Source: Curtobacterium salicis
GTDB lineage: Bacteria > Actinomycetota > Actinomycetes > Actinomycetales > Microbacteriaceae
Length of the DNA stretch: 64,000 nt
Assembly (NCBI RefSeq): GCF_011759505.1
Contig: NZ_JAAOYO010000001.1
Coordinates: 434,001 to 498,000 of the forward strand
Direction of reading: 5' to 3'
Shown here one piece after another: positions 8,470-16,185 of this stretch; within the stretch, counting starts at the first letter, position 1; every line of letters starts with the position of its first letter. A program made the position numbers and the translations under genes. A model generated the notes under the pieces. It searched no databases and was not told where the DNA came from. It saw only the letters and a program-made list of their open reading frames with translations.

Positions 8470-9051
8470 GTGACCAGACCGAGGGGGCCGGGCGAGATCC
8501 CGGACACAGAACTCATCACGTCGATCGGACGCGGTGACGCCGAGGCGTACACCGAGATGCTCGACCGACACAGCCGCGCGGTGTTCCGCTACGCCTGGGG
8601 GCTCGCCGACCAACGGTCGGACGTCGATGACATCGTGCAGGAGACGTTCCTCGTCGCCTGGCGGCGTCGGAAGGACATCCGGATCGTCGGGTCGAGCGCA
8701 CTCCCCTGGCTGCTCACCAGCGCCCGGAACATCGCGATGAACACGAACCGTCAACGCCGGTCGCACCGCATCGACGAGATCGACGAACACACCGGCGCAT
8801 CCGACGCGTGGTACCGACAGGTCGAGCACGACGAGGCTGCACAGCAGCTGCGGTGGGTGCAGAACGAGATCGCCGCTCTCGACTCCCCCGACCGGGAACT
8901 CTGCGAGCTCTGCCTCCTGCAGGACCGGACCTACGACGAGGCCGCCGCCATGCTCGGCCTCTCCCCCGTCAACGCGCGCAAGCGCATCCAACGATCCCGC
9001 GCCCGGCTCCGGACGAACCGCGCAGCGCAGGGGATGGAGAACATCTCATGA
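8470..9051 (+). CDS. ECF-type RNA polymerase sigma factor
   Basis: This 193-residue sigma-70 family member has region 2 (about residues 10-85, with DIVQETFLVAWRRR) and region 4 (about 115-175, with YDEAAAMLGLSPVNARKRIQRSRARL). It directs RNA polymerase to a specific promoter set. I start it at GTG 8470, which GGAGG at 8460-8464 fits better than the earlier in-frame GTG at 8464. The stop overlaps the next start (ATGA), so sigma factor and membrane partner are co-translated, the usual layout for a sigma/regulator pair. Confidence 0.93.
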   Translation: MTRPRGPGEIPDTELITSIGRGDAEAYTEMLDRHSRAVFRYAWGLADQRSDVDDIVQETFLVAWRRRKDIRIVGSSALPWLLTSARNIAMNTNRQRRSHRIDEIDEHTGASDAWYRQVEHDEAAQQLRWVQNEIAALDSPDRELCELCLLQDRTYDEAAAMLGLSPVNARKRIQRSRARLRTNRAAQGMENIS

Positions 9052-10031
9052 TCACCATGCCGCCGCCCGAGGGTGCTGCCCTCGATGCCGCCATCACGCC
9101 GATCCGCCGAGCGGTCCTGGAGCAGACCGTCGCCCGGCGCCGGAACCGTTCGCGCTGGACCTTCGGCGCGCTGGGGACCGTCGCCGCCGTGACGGTCACG
9201 GCCACCGTGCTCGTGGTCGGGAACGTCACCGGGGCCTCGGACTCGGTGCCGATCGTGGGCTCCGAGCCGCAGGCCGCGACCGCCGCCGAGGTGCTGCAGC
9301 GTGCCGCTGACGTCACGATCCGGACGAGCGACCCCGTCGTCGCTCCCGGCCAGTTCCGCAAGGTGGAGGTGCAGGAGGCCAGCCAGGCCTTCTTCACCGA
9401 GGACATGTCCGCGCTCGTGCCCTACTCGATCACGGTGTACCAGCCAGCTGACCCGTCGGCCGAGTGGACCCTCGTGCGCGACTCCGGGCAGCCGACTGAG
9501 TACTTCCCGGTGGAGAGGGCAGCCGAGGCGGAGTCGGCCTGGAAGCGTGACCCGCAGGGGTACCCGGTGGAGACCCTGCATGCGGCCGGCGGCGCCTTCT
9601 ACGGCACGCCGTGGACCCCGGCCGAGCTCGCCGAGATGCCCCGCGACCCGACGGCGCTCTACGGGTGGGTGTCCGACCACGCGACCGGTTCGGCCAGCCA
9701 CGAGGAGGCGATGACCACCCTGATCACCGACGACCTGGGCACCGGGATGGTCCCGGCCGACCTCCGGAGCGCGATGTACCAGGTGCTCGCGAAGATCCCG
9801 GGCACGACGATCACGCACGACACGGTGACGCTCGACGGGCGCAAGGGCATCGGCATCGGCCGTGACGAGCCGGCGCGACAAGGCGAGCACTCGGAGATCG
9901 TGATCGACCCGCAGTCCGGGGACTTCATCGGCACCCGCACGCTCGTCGGGTCCGGCAACCCGACGCTGCCCGAGGGCACGGTGTTCGACTCGACGGCCGT
10001 GACGACGACGGTGGTCGACAGCGCCCCCTGA
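9048..10031 (+). CDS. CU044_5270-like membrane protein, presumed sigma-factor regulator
   Basis: This 327-residue protein has a short basic cytoplasmic N-terminus (residues 1-40), one membrane segment (about 42-65, TFGALGTVAAVTVTATVLVV) and an extracytoplasmic domain that begins with TAAEVLQRAAD, as in the CU044_5270 family that often follows ECF sigma genes. No HxxxCxxC zinc anti-sigma motif is present, so any sigma control must work differently. It overlaps the sigma gene by 4 bp. A strong terminator follows at once (10059-10102). Function as an anti-sigma or signal-sensing partner is inferred from the position. Confidence 0.82.
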   Translation: MITMPPPEGAALDAAITPIRRAVLEQTVARRRNRSRWTFGALGTVAAVTVTATVLVVGNVTGASDSVPIVGSEPQAATAAEVLQRAADVTIRTSDPVVAPGQFRKVEVQEASQAFFTEDMSALVPYSITVYQPADPSAEWTLVRDSGQPTEYFPVERAAEAESAWKRDPQGYPVETLHAAGGAFYGTPWTPAELAEMPRDPTALYGWVSDHATGSASHEEAMTTLITDDLGTGMVPADLRSAMYQVLAKIPGTTITHDTVTLDGRKGIGIGRDEPARQGEHSEIVIDPQSGDFIGTRTLVGSGNPTLPEGTVFDSTAVTTTVVDSAP

Positions 10032-10058
10032 GGGGGCACCGGAGCGCGACCAGCGAAC

Positions 10059-10102
10059 CGGCCGGGAGGCCCGTGGCGACCCCGCCACGGGCCTCCCGGC
10101 CG
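10059..10102 (+). terminator. Strong hairpin terminator after the sigma operon
   Basis: A perfect 20-bp stem (10059-10078 with 10083-10102) with a 4-base loop. The stem contains the GGGAGGC core shared by several terminators in this window. Confidence 0.85.
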
Positions 10103-10120
10103 TTCCGCCTCCCGACGTGT

Positions 10121-10126
10121 TAGGTT
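10121..10126 (+). promoter_or_regulatory. -10 element TAGGTT, leaderless promoter
   Basis: TAGGTT fits the actinobacterial TANNNT -10 consensus and lies 9 bases before the ATG at 10136. No ribosome site is present, so the mRNA probably begins at or near the start codon. Confidence 0.5.
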
Positions 10127-10135
10127 GTGCGCAAC

Positions 10136-10570
10136 ATGATTGCACGCAGCAGGACCACCCACGCAGCCGGTACCGCACTCACCGCGCACGGCACGGCGAC
10201 GCTCGTCGCCGACCCGCTCCCGCAGCGCGCCAGCCGGATGGCCGACCGCGGCTTCGCCCCCGGCGTCCCGCACGCGGTCCTCGTCCCGCTGCTCGAGGTC
10301 GTGTCCGGCACGCTGCTCCCCCGCACCGGACTGGTCGGCGCCGCCGCAGCTGCGGCCGCCACCGCGCTCGGTGCGGTCCGCGTCGGTGCAGACATCGAGG
10401 ACCGCACGGTGACCACCGGGACCGCTGCCGCCGCCGGCCTGACCGTCGCCGGCCTGAGCGCTGGCGTCCGGGCCACCCGCGGTCGTTCCCGCGCCGGACT
10501 CCTCGCCGTGATCGCCACCGTCGTCGTGTTCGAACTCGTCCGTCGGCGTCGCGTGCTCCGGACACGCTGA
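10136..10570 (+). CDS. Small hypothetical membrane protein
   Basis: I do not recognise this 144-residue Ala/Arg-rich protein. Two or three moderately hydrophobic stretches are visible (around residues 58-80, 95-108 and 121-137), the last followed by a run of Arg at the C-terminus, suggesting membrane association with a basic cytoplasmic tail. The ATG at 10136 is preferred over GTG 10127 because TAGGTT sits just upstream and no ribosome site exists. It lies between a terminator and a DoxX-like gene 57 bp downstream; the two may be co-transcribed. Confidence 0.55.
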   Translation: MIARSRTTHAAGTALTAHGTATLVADPLPQRASRMADRGFAPGVPHAVLVPLLEVVSGTLLPRTGLVGAAAAAAATALGAVRVGADIEDRTVTTGTAAAAGLTVAGLSAGVRATRGRSRAGLLAVIATVVVFELVRRRRVLRTR

Positions 10571-10627
10571 CACGATCACCCCACGTCGATCCGTCCCCTG
10601 CCCCATCAACGAAAGGCCCCCGAACCG

Positions 10628-11044
10628 ATGTCCCGTCGCCGTTCCGCCCGCTCCTCCGTCCCCCGCACCGTCGTCCGCATCCTGCTCGGAGCAGCGATGA
10701 CGTGGGCGGGCATCAGCCACCTCACCGTCGCCCGCGAGGAGTTCCGCGCCCAGGTCCCCGAGTTCGTGCCGCTCGACCCCGACGTCACCGTCCTCGCCTC
10801 CGGCATCGCGGAGATCTCGCTCGGCGCCGCACTCATGCTGCTCGTCCGTCGTCAGGCGACGGTCGGCTGGGTCGCCGCGGTGTTCTTCACGGCGATCTTC
10901 CCGGGCAACATCGCGCAGTGGATGCACCACCGCGACGGCTTCGGGCTGGACACCGACACGAAGCGCTTCGTCCGCCTGCTGTTCCAGCCGGTGCTCATCG
11001 CCGTCGCCCTCTGGGCCACGAACGCACTCCGCAAGCGCCGCTGA
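10628..11044 (+). CDS. DoxX-like small integral membrane protein
   Basis: This 138-residue protein has four hydrophobic segments (about residues 15-30, 54-72, 77-93 and 115-130) arranged as in DoxX/DoxD-like proteins, with the typical GISHL near the end of helix 1 and a conserved GNIAQ before a histidine pair. Family members are four-helix membrane proteins of uncertain role, sometimes linked to redox or thiosulfate chemistry. The ribosome site is GAAAGG at 10610-10615, ahead of the ATG. The next gene is 50 bp away and has its own promoter-like element. Confidence 0.83.
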   Translation: MSRRRSARSSVPRTVVRILLGAAMTWAGISHLTVAREEFRAQVPEFVPLDPDVTVLASGIAEISLGAALMLLVRRQATVGWVAAVFFTAIFPGNIAQWMHHRDGFGLDTDTKRFVRLLFQPVLIAVALWATNALRKRR

Positions 11045-11080
11045 GCCCGAGCGGTCGCCGACCCGGACCGTGCGCTGGGC

Positions 11081-11086
11081 TAGCCT
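11081..11086 (+). promoter_or_regulatory. -10 element TAGCCT, leaderless promoter
   Basis: TAGCCT lies 8 bases before the ATG at 11095; no Shine-Dalgarno sequence intervenes. Likely leaderless start for the pentapeptide-repeat gene. Confidence 0.5.
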
Positions 11087-11094
11087 CGTCCGCG

Positions 11095-11967
11095 ATGACG
11101 ACACGCACCCGGGTCACCCTCGGCCGCCGCGAGGACCTCGGGGCCGACTGCGCCAACTGCTTCGGCCTGTGCTGCGTCGCGCTGGCGTTCACCCGGTCGG
11201 TCGACTTCCCGGTGGACAAGGACGCTGGCGATCCGTGCACGAACCTCGACACCGCTGACGGGTGCACCATCCACCCACGCCTACGGGCCGAGGGGTTCCG
11301 CGGCTGCACGGTCTTCGACTGCTCGGGCGCCGGGCAGAAGGTGTCCCGACACACCTTCGTCGGCCGGTCCTGGCGTGACGACACGGCGACCCGGGACGCG
11401 ATGTTCGCGGTCTTCCCCGTCGTCCGGCGGCTGCACGAACTGCTCCGGTTCCTGGACGAGGCGATCACCATCGCCCGTGACCCCCGGGCGGCCCGAACGC
11501 TGACGACGCGGTTCGAGCGGGTCCGCGACCTCAGTGACGCCGACCCGGACACGCTGCTGGTCGCCGATGTGGACGCGGAGTACGACGCCGCGCGACCACT
11601 CCTCCTCGCAGCGAGCCGGAGCGCCCGTCTCGGTGACGCCGAGGCTCGAGCCGACCGCGCCGGGGACGACCGTCGGGTCGGGCGCCTCCGGGTCGGCCCC
11701 GGCGCGGACCTGCTCGGCGCGGACCTCCGTCGGGCGGACCTCCGCGGTGCGAGCCTCCGCGGCGCGCTCCTCATCGGCGCCGACCTGGCCGGGGCCGACC
11801 TCCGCCGCTGCGAGTGCATCGGCGCGGACCTCCGCGACGCCGACCTGTCGGGTGCCGATCTCCGGGGCGCGGTCTACCTGACGCAGATGCAGGTGAACGC
11901 GGCGCGCGGTGACGCGCACACCCGCCTCGACGACGGGTTCCAGCGGCCGTCCCACTGGGCGGACTGA
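11095..11967 (+). CDS. Cys-rich N-terminal domain fused to pentapeptide repeats
   Basis: This 290-residue protein has two parts. Residues 1-85 hold a cysteine cluster (DCANCFGLCC, then DPCTN, GCTIH, GCTVFDC) that looks like a metal or Fe-S binding module. Residues about 200-262 are pentapeptide repeats of the A(D/N)LxG type (GADLLGADLRRADLRGASL), which fold as a right-handed beta helix. The linker is helical and acidic. Some pentapeptide proteins mimic DNA and shield gyrase, but nothing here proves that. The start is ATG 11095, apparently leaderless. A bidirectional terminator follows. Confidence 0.85.
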   Translation: MTTRTRVTLGRREDLGADCANCFGLCCVALAFTRSVDFPVDKDAGDPCTNLDTADGCTIHPRLRAEGFRGCTVFDCSGAGQKVSRHTFVGRSWRDDTATRDAMFAVFPVVRRLHELLRFLDEAITIARDPRAARTLTTRFERVRDLSDADPDTLLVADVDAEYDAARPLLLAASRSARLGDAEARADRAGDDRRVGRLRVGPGADLLGADLRRADLRGASLRGALLIGADLAGADLRRCECIGADLRDADLSGADLRGAVYLTQMQVNAARGDAHTRLDDGFQRPSHWAD

Positions 11968-11986
11968 CGCCCCGACCGACGCCCAG

Positions 11987-12032
11987 ACGGACGGGAGGCG
12001 CGTGGCGGTCTCGCCACGCGCCTCCCGTCCGT
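11987..12032. terminator. Bidirectional terminator between convergent genes
   Basis: Perfect 21-bp stem (11987-12007 with 12012-12032), 4-base loop, containing the GGGAGGC core. It serves the plus-strand pentapeptide gene and the minus-strand SDR gene. Confidence 0.87.
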
Positions 12033-12065
12033 CCCACGCGGCGTCCGCCGGGACGCGGCATCCGT

Positions 12066-12746
12066 TCAGTAGTCGACGCGCCCGTGCCGGTTGTGGAACT
12101 CCCCCGTCGGCCCGTCCGGACCGAGGAGGGCGAGCATGACCGTGGCGTCGGTCCCCTCGGTCACCGTCTGGTGGCCGGAGTGCCCGTTGAAGTCCGTCGC
12201 GGTGTAACCCGGGTCGCTGACGTTCACGCGGAAGCCGGGCAGGTTCTTCGCGTACTGCACGGTGAGCGTGATGACGGCGGCCTTCGACGCGGCGTACGGG
12301 ATGCTCGGCACGTGGAACTCGTCGTGGCCCGGCGTACTGAGGAACCGCGGCCAGCCGACGCCGGACGCGACGTTCACGATGACGGGGGCGTCGGAGGCGC
12401 GGAGCAGCGGCAACGCGGCCTGGGTGACGCGGACGATGCCGGTGACGTTGGCGTCGAGGACGGACGCCATCGCGTCCGCCGTCAGGTCGTCGACACCGTG
12501 CGAGGTGCCGAGCACGCCGGCGTTGTTGACGAGGACGTCGAGCGCCGGGATCGACGCGAACGCCTCGTCGATGCTGGCCTGGTCGGTGACGTCGAGGCGG
12601 ACGACGGTGGCGCCGAGGGCACGCACGTCGTCGGCCTCGTCGGGGTTGCGGACGCCGGCGTACACGGTGTGGCCGGCCTCGATGAGTCGGCGGGCGGTCT
12701 CGAGTCCGAGGCTGCGGTTCGCCCCGGTGATGAGTGTGGTGGTCAT
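12066..12746 (-). CDS. SDR family oxidoreductase
   Basis: This 226-residue short-chain dehydrogenase has the cofactor motif TGANRSLG at the extreme N-terminus, LVNNAG in the middle and the catalytic YAASK. The fold is complete but the loop between the cofactor and catalytic motifs is short. I start at the ATG at 12746 (MTTTLITG); an in-frame ATG at 12755 would add three residues, and neither has a clear ribosome site. It is transcribed divergently from an XRE regulator, a common pairing in which the regulator controls the dehydrogenase. Substrate unknown. Confidence 0.88.
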   Translation of the reverse strand: MTTTLITGANRSLGLETARRLIEAGHTVYAGVRNPDEADDVRALGATVVRLDVTDQASIDEAFASIPALDVLVNNAGVLGTSHGVDDLTADAMASVLDANVTGIVRVTQAALPLLRASDAPVIVNVASGVGWPRFLSTPGHDEFHVPSIPYAASKAAVITLTVQYAKNLPGFRVNVSDPGYTATDFNGHSGHQTVTEGTDATVMLALLGPDGPTGEFHNRHGRVDY

Positions 12747-12808
12747 GGGGACCATCGTGCTCGCTCTGTCCCGACTCCCCCAGGCCCCGCTCGACGTGCT
12801 GTCCCGCG

Positions 12809-12819
12809 GTCCCTGGGAC
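12809..12819. promoter_or_regulatory. Candidate operator GTCCC-T-GGGAC
   Basis: An 11-bp palindrome with a further GGTCCC half-site at 12832-12837 lies between the divergent SDR and XRE genes. It could be the binding site of the XRE protein. Supported by position and symmetry only. Confidence 0.35.
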
Positions 12820-12864
12820 TGGCAGTACCACGGTCCCACGGCCGAACCGCGCGAGGATGTCCCC

Positions 12865-13689
12865 ATGAGTGAGTTCGCGGACGTCCTGCGGTCCTGGCGC
12901 GACCGGGTGAGCCCCGCCGAGGTCGGCCTGCCCGCAGGTGCCGGCCGGCGGACCGCGGGCCTGCGTCGTGAGGAGCTCGCCGCCCTCGCCGGAGTCAGCG
13001 TCGACTACGTCGTCCGGCTCGAGCAGGGGCGTGCGACCAACCCGTCACCGCAGTTGCTCGCAGCGCTCGCCACCGCGCTCCGCCTGACCGAGCAGGAACG
13101 TGACCACCTGTTCCGCGTCGCGGGTGCCGCTCCCCCGTCCCGCGGACTCGTCCCCCGGCACATCACGGCCGGGGTGCAGCGCATCGTCGACCGGTTGACG
13201 GACGTGCCGCTCGCCGTGTTCACCGCCAGCCACGACCTGCTGCACCGCAACGACCTGTGGGCGGCGGCGACCGGCGACGGCGACCGGTGGCAGGGACGTT
13301 CCGCGAACCTCGTCTGGCAGTTCTTCACCGACGGTCACGCCGGCGTCGACTTCGACGACGAACACGCCGAGGCGTTCGCGTCCGACCTGGCCGCGGACCT
13401 CCGCAGCGCGGTCGGCCGCTACCCGGACGACCGGCACCTCGCCGAGCTGGTGCGGGACCTGCGGGCGACGAGCCCGGAGTTCGAACGGCGCTGGGGTGAG
13501 GCCCGGATCGCCGAGCACCGGACCAGCCGGAAGACCCTGCGGACGCCCGTCGGCCCGATCGAGGTCGACTGCGACACCCTCTCGGTGCCGGGCAGCGACC
13601 TGCGGATCGTCGTCTACACCGTGGTGCCGGGCAGTGACGACGCCTCGCGACTCGACCTGCTGCGGGTGACGGGCCTCCAGCGCGTCTGA
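12865..13689 (+). CDS. XRE-family regulator with MmyB-like ligand domain
   Basis: This 274-residue regulator has an N-terminal helix-turn-helix (about residues 10-75; RRTAGLRREELAALAGVS is the hallmark of this group, with VDYVVRLEQGR as recognition helix) and a C-terminal MmyB-type domain (about 105-270) that in relatives binds a fatty-acid-like ligand. The ATG at 12865 has GAGG at 12853-12856. It is divergent from an SDR gene with 118 bp between the starts, so it likely controls that gene and itself. Confidence 0.9.
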   Translation: MSEFADVLRSWRDRVSPAEVGLPAGAGRRTAGLRREELAALAGVSVDYVVRLEQGRATNPSPQLLAALATALRLTEQERDHLFRVAGAAPPSRGLVPRHITAGVQRIVDRLTDVPLAVFTASHDLLHRNDLWAAATGDGDRWQGRSANLVWQFFTDGHAGVDFDDEHAEAFASDLAADLRSAVGRYPDDRHLAELVRDLRATSPEFERRWGEARIAEHRTSRKTLRTPVGPIEVDCDTLSVPGSDLRIVVYTVVPGSDDASRLDLLRVTGLQRV

Positions 13690-13690
13690 C

Positions 13691-13770
13691 CTCCGCGAAA
13701 CGCAACGTGGGCGGCACCGCGCAACGGAGTACCGCTGCGAGGAACCGCCCACGTTGCGTTTCGCGGGAGG
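13691..13770. repeat. 80-bp palindromic repeat, copy 1
   Basis: Arms 13694-13714 and 13745-13765 form a perfect 21-bp stem. The middle, read on the minus strand, carries CTCGCAGCGGTAC, which also occurs in copy 2 (41656-41736). It lies between convergent genes and may terminate both. Confidence 0.8.
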
Positions 13771-13772
13771 GA

Positions 13773-14498
13773 CTACTCGCCGAAGCCGGACCGCACCAGG
13801 TCCGCCAGCGCGTCCACCGCGTGACGGGCGTCCGGGCCGGACGCCTCGATCGTCACCGTCGCGCCCTTCGGCAGCGCGAGCGCCATGATGGCCAGCAGAC
13901 TCTTCGCGTCGACCCCGTTCACCCGGACCGACGCGTCGTGCTTCGCGGCCGTCTTCACGAACTCCGCGGCAGGGCGGGCGTGCAGACCCGACGCGTTGAC
14001 GAGCTCGACGGTGGCGGTCGCGTTGGTCCCGTCGGCCGCACCGGCGTCGGAGACGGGTGGCGTGCCTCCCGGGAGGCCCGTGGCCGCGTCGTCCGCACCG
14101 GCGTCGGTCCCGACCGTGGTCCCGGATGCGCTCGCGGCAGCCGCGAGGACCGCGTCGACGTCACCCCCGGTCTGGGCGGCGACGGCCGCCGCGACCGTCC
14201 CCTCGACGACCGGGGCGTCCGAGACGTGCACGCGGGCCCGCAGGTCGTCGTCGAGGAAGTCGAGCGCGGTGTCGGTCGTCAGGTAGGCGGAGCCGAGGTC
14301 GCACAGCACGACGACGCCGTCGGTCCCGGCGAGCTGTTCGATGCCGGCGGTGATCGCCTCGAACGAGGTGCCGATGCCGCCCTCGTCGGTGCCACCGGCC
14401 GCGACGAGCTGCACGTCACCGGCCATCTGCCGTGCGATGTCCACCGTGCCCTGCGCGACGGCAGCGCTGTGCGAGACGACGAGGATGCCGACGCTCAT
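13773..14498 (-). CDS. dhaM: Dihydroxyacetone kinase phosphotransfer subunit DhaM with HPr domain
   Basis: This 241-residue protein passes phosphate from the PTS to DhaL. Residues 1-130 form the EIIA-man-like DhaM domain with the phospho-acceptor His in VVSHS (H10). A low-complexity linker (about 130-160) leads to an HPr-like domain (about 160-241) with the active His in NASGLHARPA. No enzyme I-like domain is present, so phosphate must come from the general PTS enzyme I. It overlaps dhaL by 4 bp. The linker DNA includes a GCCTCCCGGGAGGC palindrome at 14064-14077. Confidence 0.93.
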   Translation of the reverse strand: MSVGILVVSHSAAVAQGTVDIARQMAGDVQLVAAGGTDEGGIGTSFEAITAGIEQLAGTDGVVVLCDLGSAYLTTDTALDFLDDDLRARVHVSDAPVVEGTVAAAVAAQTGGDVDAVLAAAASASGTTVGTDAGADDAATGLPGGTPPVSDAGAADGTNATATVELVNASGLHARPAAEFVKTAAKHDASVRVNGVDAKSLLAIMALALPKGATVTIEASGPDARHAVDALADLVRSGFGE

Positions 14499-15121
14499 GC
14501 CGCGTCCACGGCCGCGCGGAGGACGTAGGCGCTCGACTGGGCGCCGGGGTCACGGTGCCCGACGGCGCGGTCGCCGAGGTAGCTCGCTCGGCCCTTGCGG
14601 GCGACGAGCGCGTCGGTGGACTCGGCACCTCCGGCCGCGGCGTCGGCGGCGGCGGCGAGCACGCGCTCCGGGGTCTCCCCCGCGGCGGCGGCTGCGGCTG
14701 CGGCGTCGACGGCCGGCGTCCAGGCGTCGATCATCGTCTTGTCGCCGACCTCGGCCTTGCCGCGGGAGACGACACCGTCCCGGGCGGCGGTGAGGACGGC
14801 GACCAGCGTGTCGGCGTCGAGCTCGGTGGCGTCGCCCGCCGCCTGGGCCGCCTTGAGGTACGCCGTGCCGAACAGCGGACCGGCCGCGCCACCCACGGTG
14901 GAGATGAGCTTCGTCGCGACGAGCTTGAACACCGCACCGGGGGTCTCGAGGTCCGCGTCGTCGAGCGCGACGACCACCGCGCGGAACCCGCGGTCGAGGT
15001 TCTCACCGTGGTCGCCGTCACCGATCTCGCGGTCCAGCGTGATCAGCTCCGCCCGGTGCTCGTCGATGGTGGCGGCGGTGCGGCGGACCCAGTCGATGGC
15101 CCAGGCGGTGTCGAGCGACAA
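14495..15121 (-). CDS. dhaL: Dihydroxyacetone kinase ADP-binding subunit DhaL
   Basis: This 208-residue subunit binds ADP/Mg and is rephosphorylated by DhaM, then phosphorylates dihydroxyacetone bound to DhaK. The Mg-binding DREIGDGDHGENL stretch near residues 29-41 gives three Asp ligands, and GGAAGPLFGT follows. All-alpha family length. It lies 62 bp after dhaK and overlaps dhaM by 4 bp, so the three genes form one minus-strand operon in the order dhaK, dhaL, dhaM. Confidence 0.95.
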   Translation of the reverse strand: MSLDTAWAIDWVRRTAATIDEHRAELITLDREIGDGDHGENLDRGFRAVVVALDDADLETPGAVFKLVATKLISTVGGAAGPLFGTAYLKAAQAAGDATELDADTLVAVLTAARDGVVSRGKAEVGDKTMIDAWTPAVDAAAAAAAAGETPERVLAAAADAAAGGAESTDALVARKGRASYLGDRAVGHRDPGAQSSAYVLRAAVDAA

Positions 15122-15183
15122 GGTGTGTCCCTTCGTGCGGCCGACCGGCGGGTCGGCGTCGTGAGCGGAGTCGTCGTGCGGTG

Positions 15184-16185
15184 TCAGCGTCCCCAGCGGA
15201 GCGACGGCGTCTCCACCGGCGCGTCCCAGAGTGCCGTGAGGTCCTCGTCGAGCACCGTGACGGTGAGCGAGAACCCCTGCATCTCCAGTGAGGTCACGTA
15301 GTTGCCGACCAGGCTACGCGCGACCGTGTAGCCGCGATCCGAGAGGACCTCGGCGGCGCGTCGGTAGGCGATGTAGAGCTCGGACTGCGGCGTCCCGCCC
15401 ATGCCGTTGACGAGCAGGAGCAGCTGCGATCCGGCGGCTGCGTCGAGGTCGGTCAGGATCGGCTCGAGCACGCGGTCGACCAGTTCGTCCGCGGGCGCCA
15501 TCGGGATCCGCTCGCGACCGGGCTCGCCGTGGATGCCGATGCCGAGCTCGACCTCGTCGTCGGCCAGGGTGAACGACGGCTCTCCGGCGTGCGGCACGGT
15601 GCCGGAGGCCAGCGCGAGTCCCATGGACCGGGTCACCTCGTTGACGTGCCGGGCCACGGCCGCGACGGCGTCGAGGTCGTCACCGCGTTCGGCGGCGGCA
15701 CCCGCGCACTTCTCGACGACGACGGTGCCGGCGACACCACGGCGGCCGGCGGTGAAGAGCGAGTCCTGCACGGCGACGTCGTCGTCCACCACGACGCTCT
15801 CGACCCGGATGTCGTCCATCTCGGCGAGTTCGGCGGCGGTCTCGAAGTTCAGGACGTCCCCGGTGTAGTTCTTGACGATGTGGAGCACGCCCGCTCCCCC
15901 GTCCACGGCCTTGGTGGCGGCGACGATCGGGTCCGGTGTCGGGCTGGTGAACACCGGTCCGGGGACGGCCGCGTCGAGCATGCCGTGGCCGACGAAGCCG
16001 GCGTGCAGGGGCTCGTGTCCGCTGCCACCACCGCTGACGATGCCGACCTTGCCCCGGACCGGAGCGTCGCGGCGGTGCAGGTGCACCGGGTCTTCGACCA
16101 GCACGACGTGCTCGGCGTGGGCGAGGGCGAATCCGCGGACGGTCTCGATGACGACGTCCTGCGGGTCGTTGATGAGCTTCTTCAT
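15184..16185 (-). CDS. dhaK: Dihydroxyacetone kinase substrate-binding subunit DhaK
   Basis: This 333-residue subunit binds dihydroxyacetone covalently through a histidine hemiaminal. GGGSGHEPLHAGFVG contains the conserved GSGHEP site; the catalytic His lies near residue 215 in the IGIHGEPG motif. Length matches single-domain DhaK. The ATG at 16185 is preceded on the minus strand by GGAGG. It is first in the dhaKLM operon and diverges from glpF across 382 bp, so DHA phosphorylation and glycerol uptake are probably co-regulated. Confidence 0.95.
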   Translation of the reverse strand: MKKLINDPQDVVIETVRGFALAHAEHVVLVEDPVHLHRRDAPVRGKVGIVSGGGSGHEPLHAGFVGHGMLDAAVPGPVFTSPTPDPIVAATKAVDGGAGVLHIVKNYTGDVLNFETAAELAEMDDIRVESVVVDDDVAVQDSLFTAGRRGVAGTVVVEKCAGAAAERGDDLDAVAAVARHVNEVTRSMGLALASGTVPHAGEPSFTLADDEVELGIGIHGEPGRERIPMAPADELVDRVLEPILTDLDAAAGSQLLLLVNGMGGTPQSELYIAYRRAAEVLSDRGYTVARSLVGNYVTSLEMQGFSLTVTVLDEDLTALWDAPVETPSLRWGR

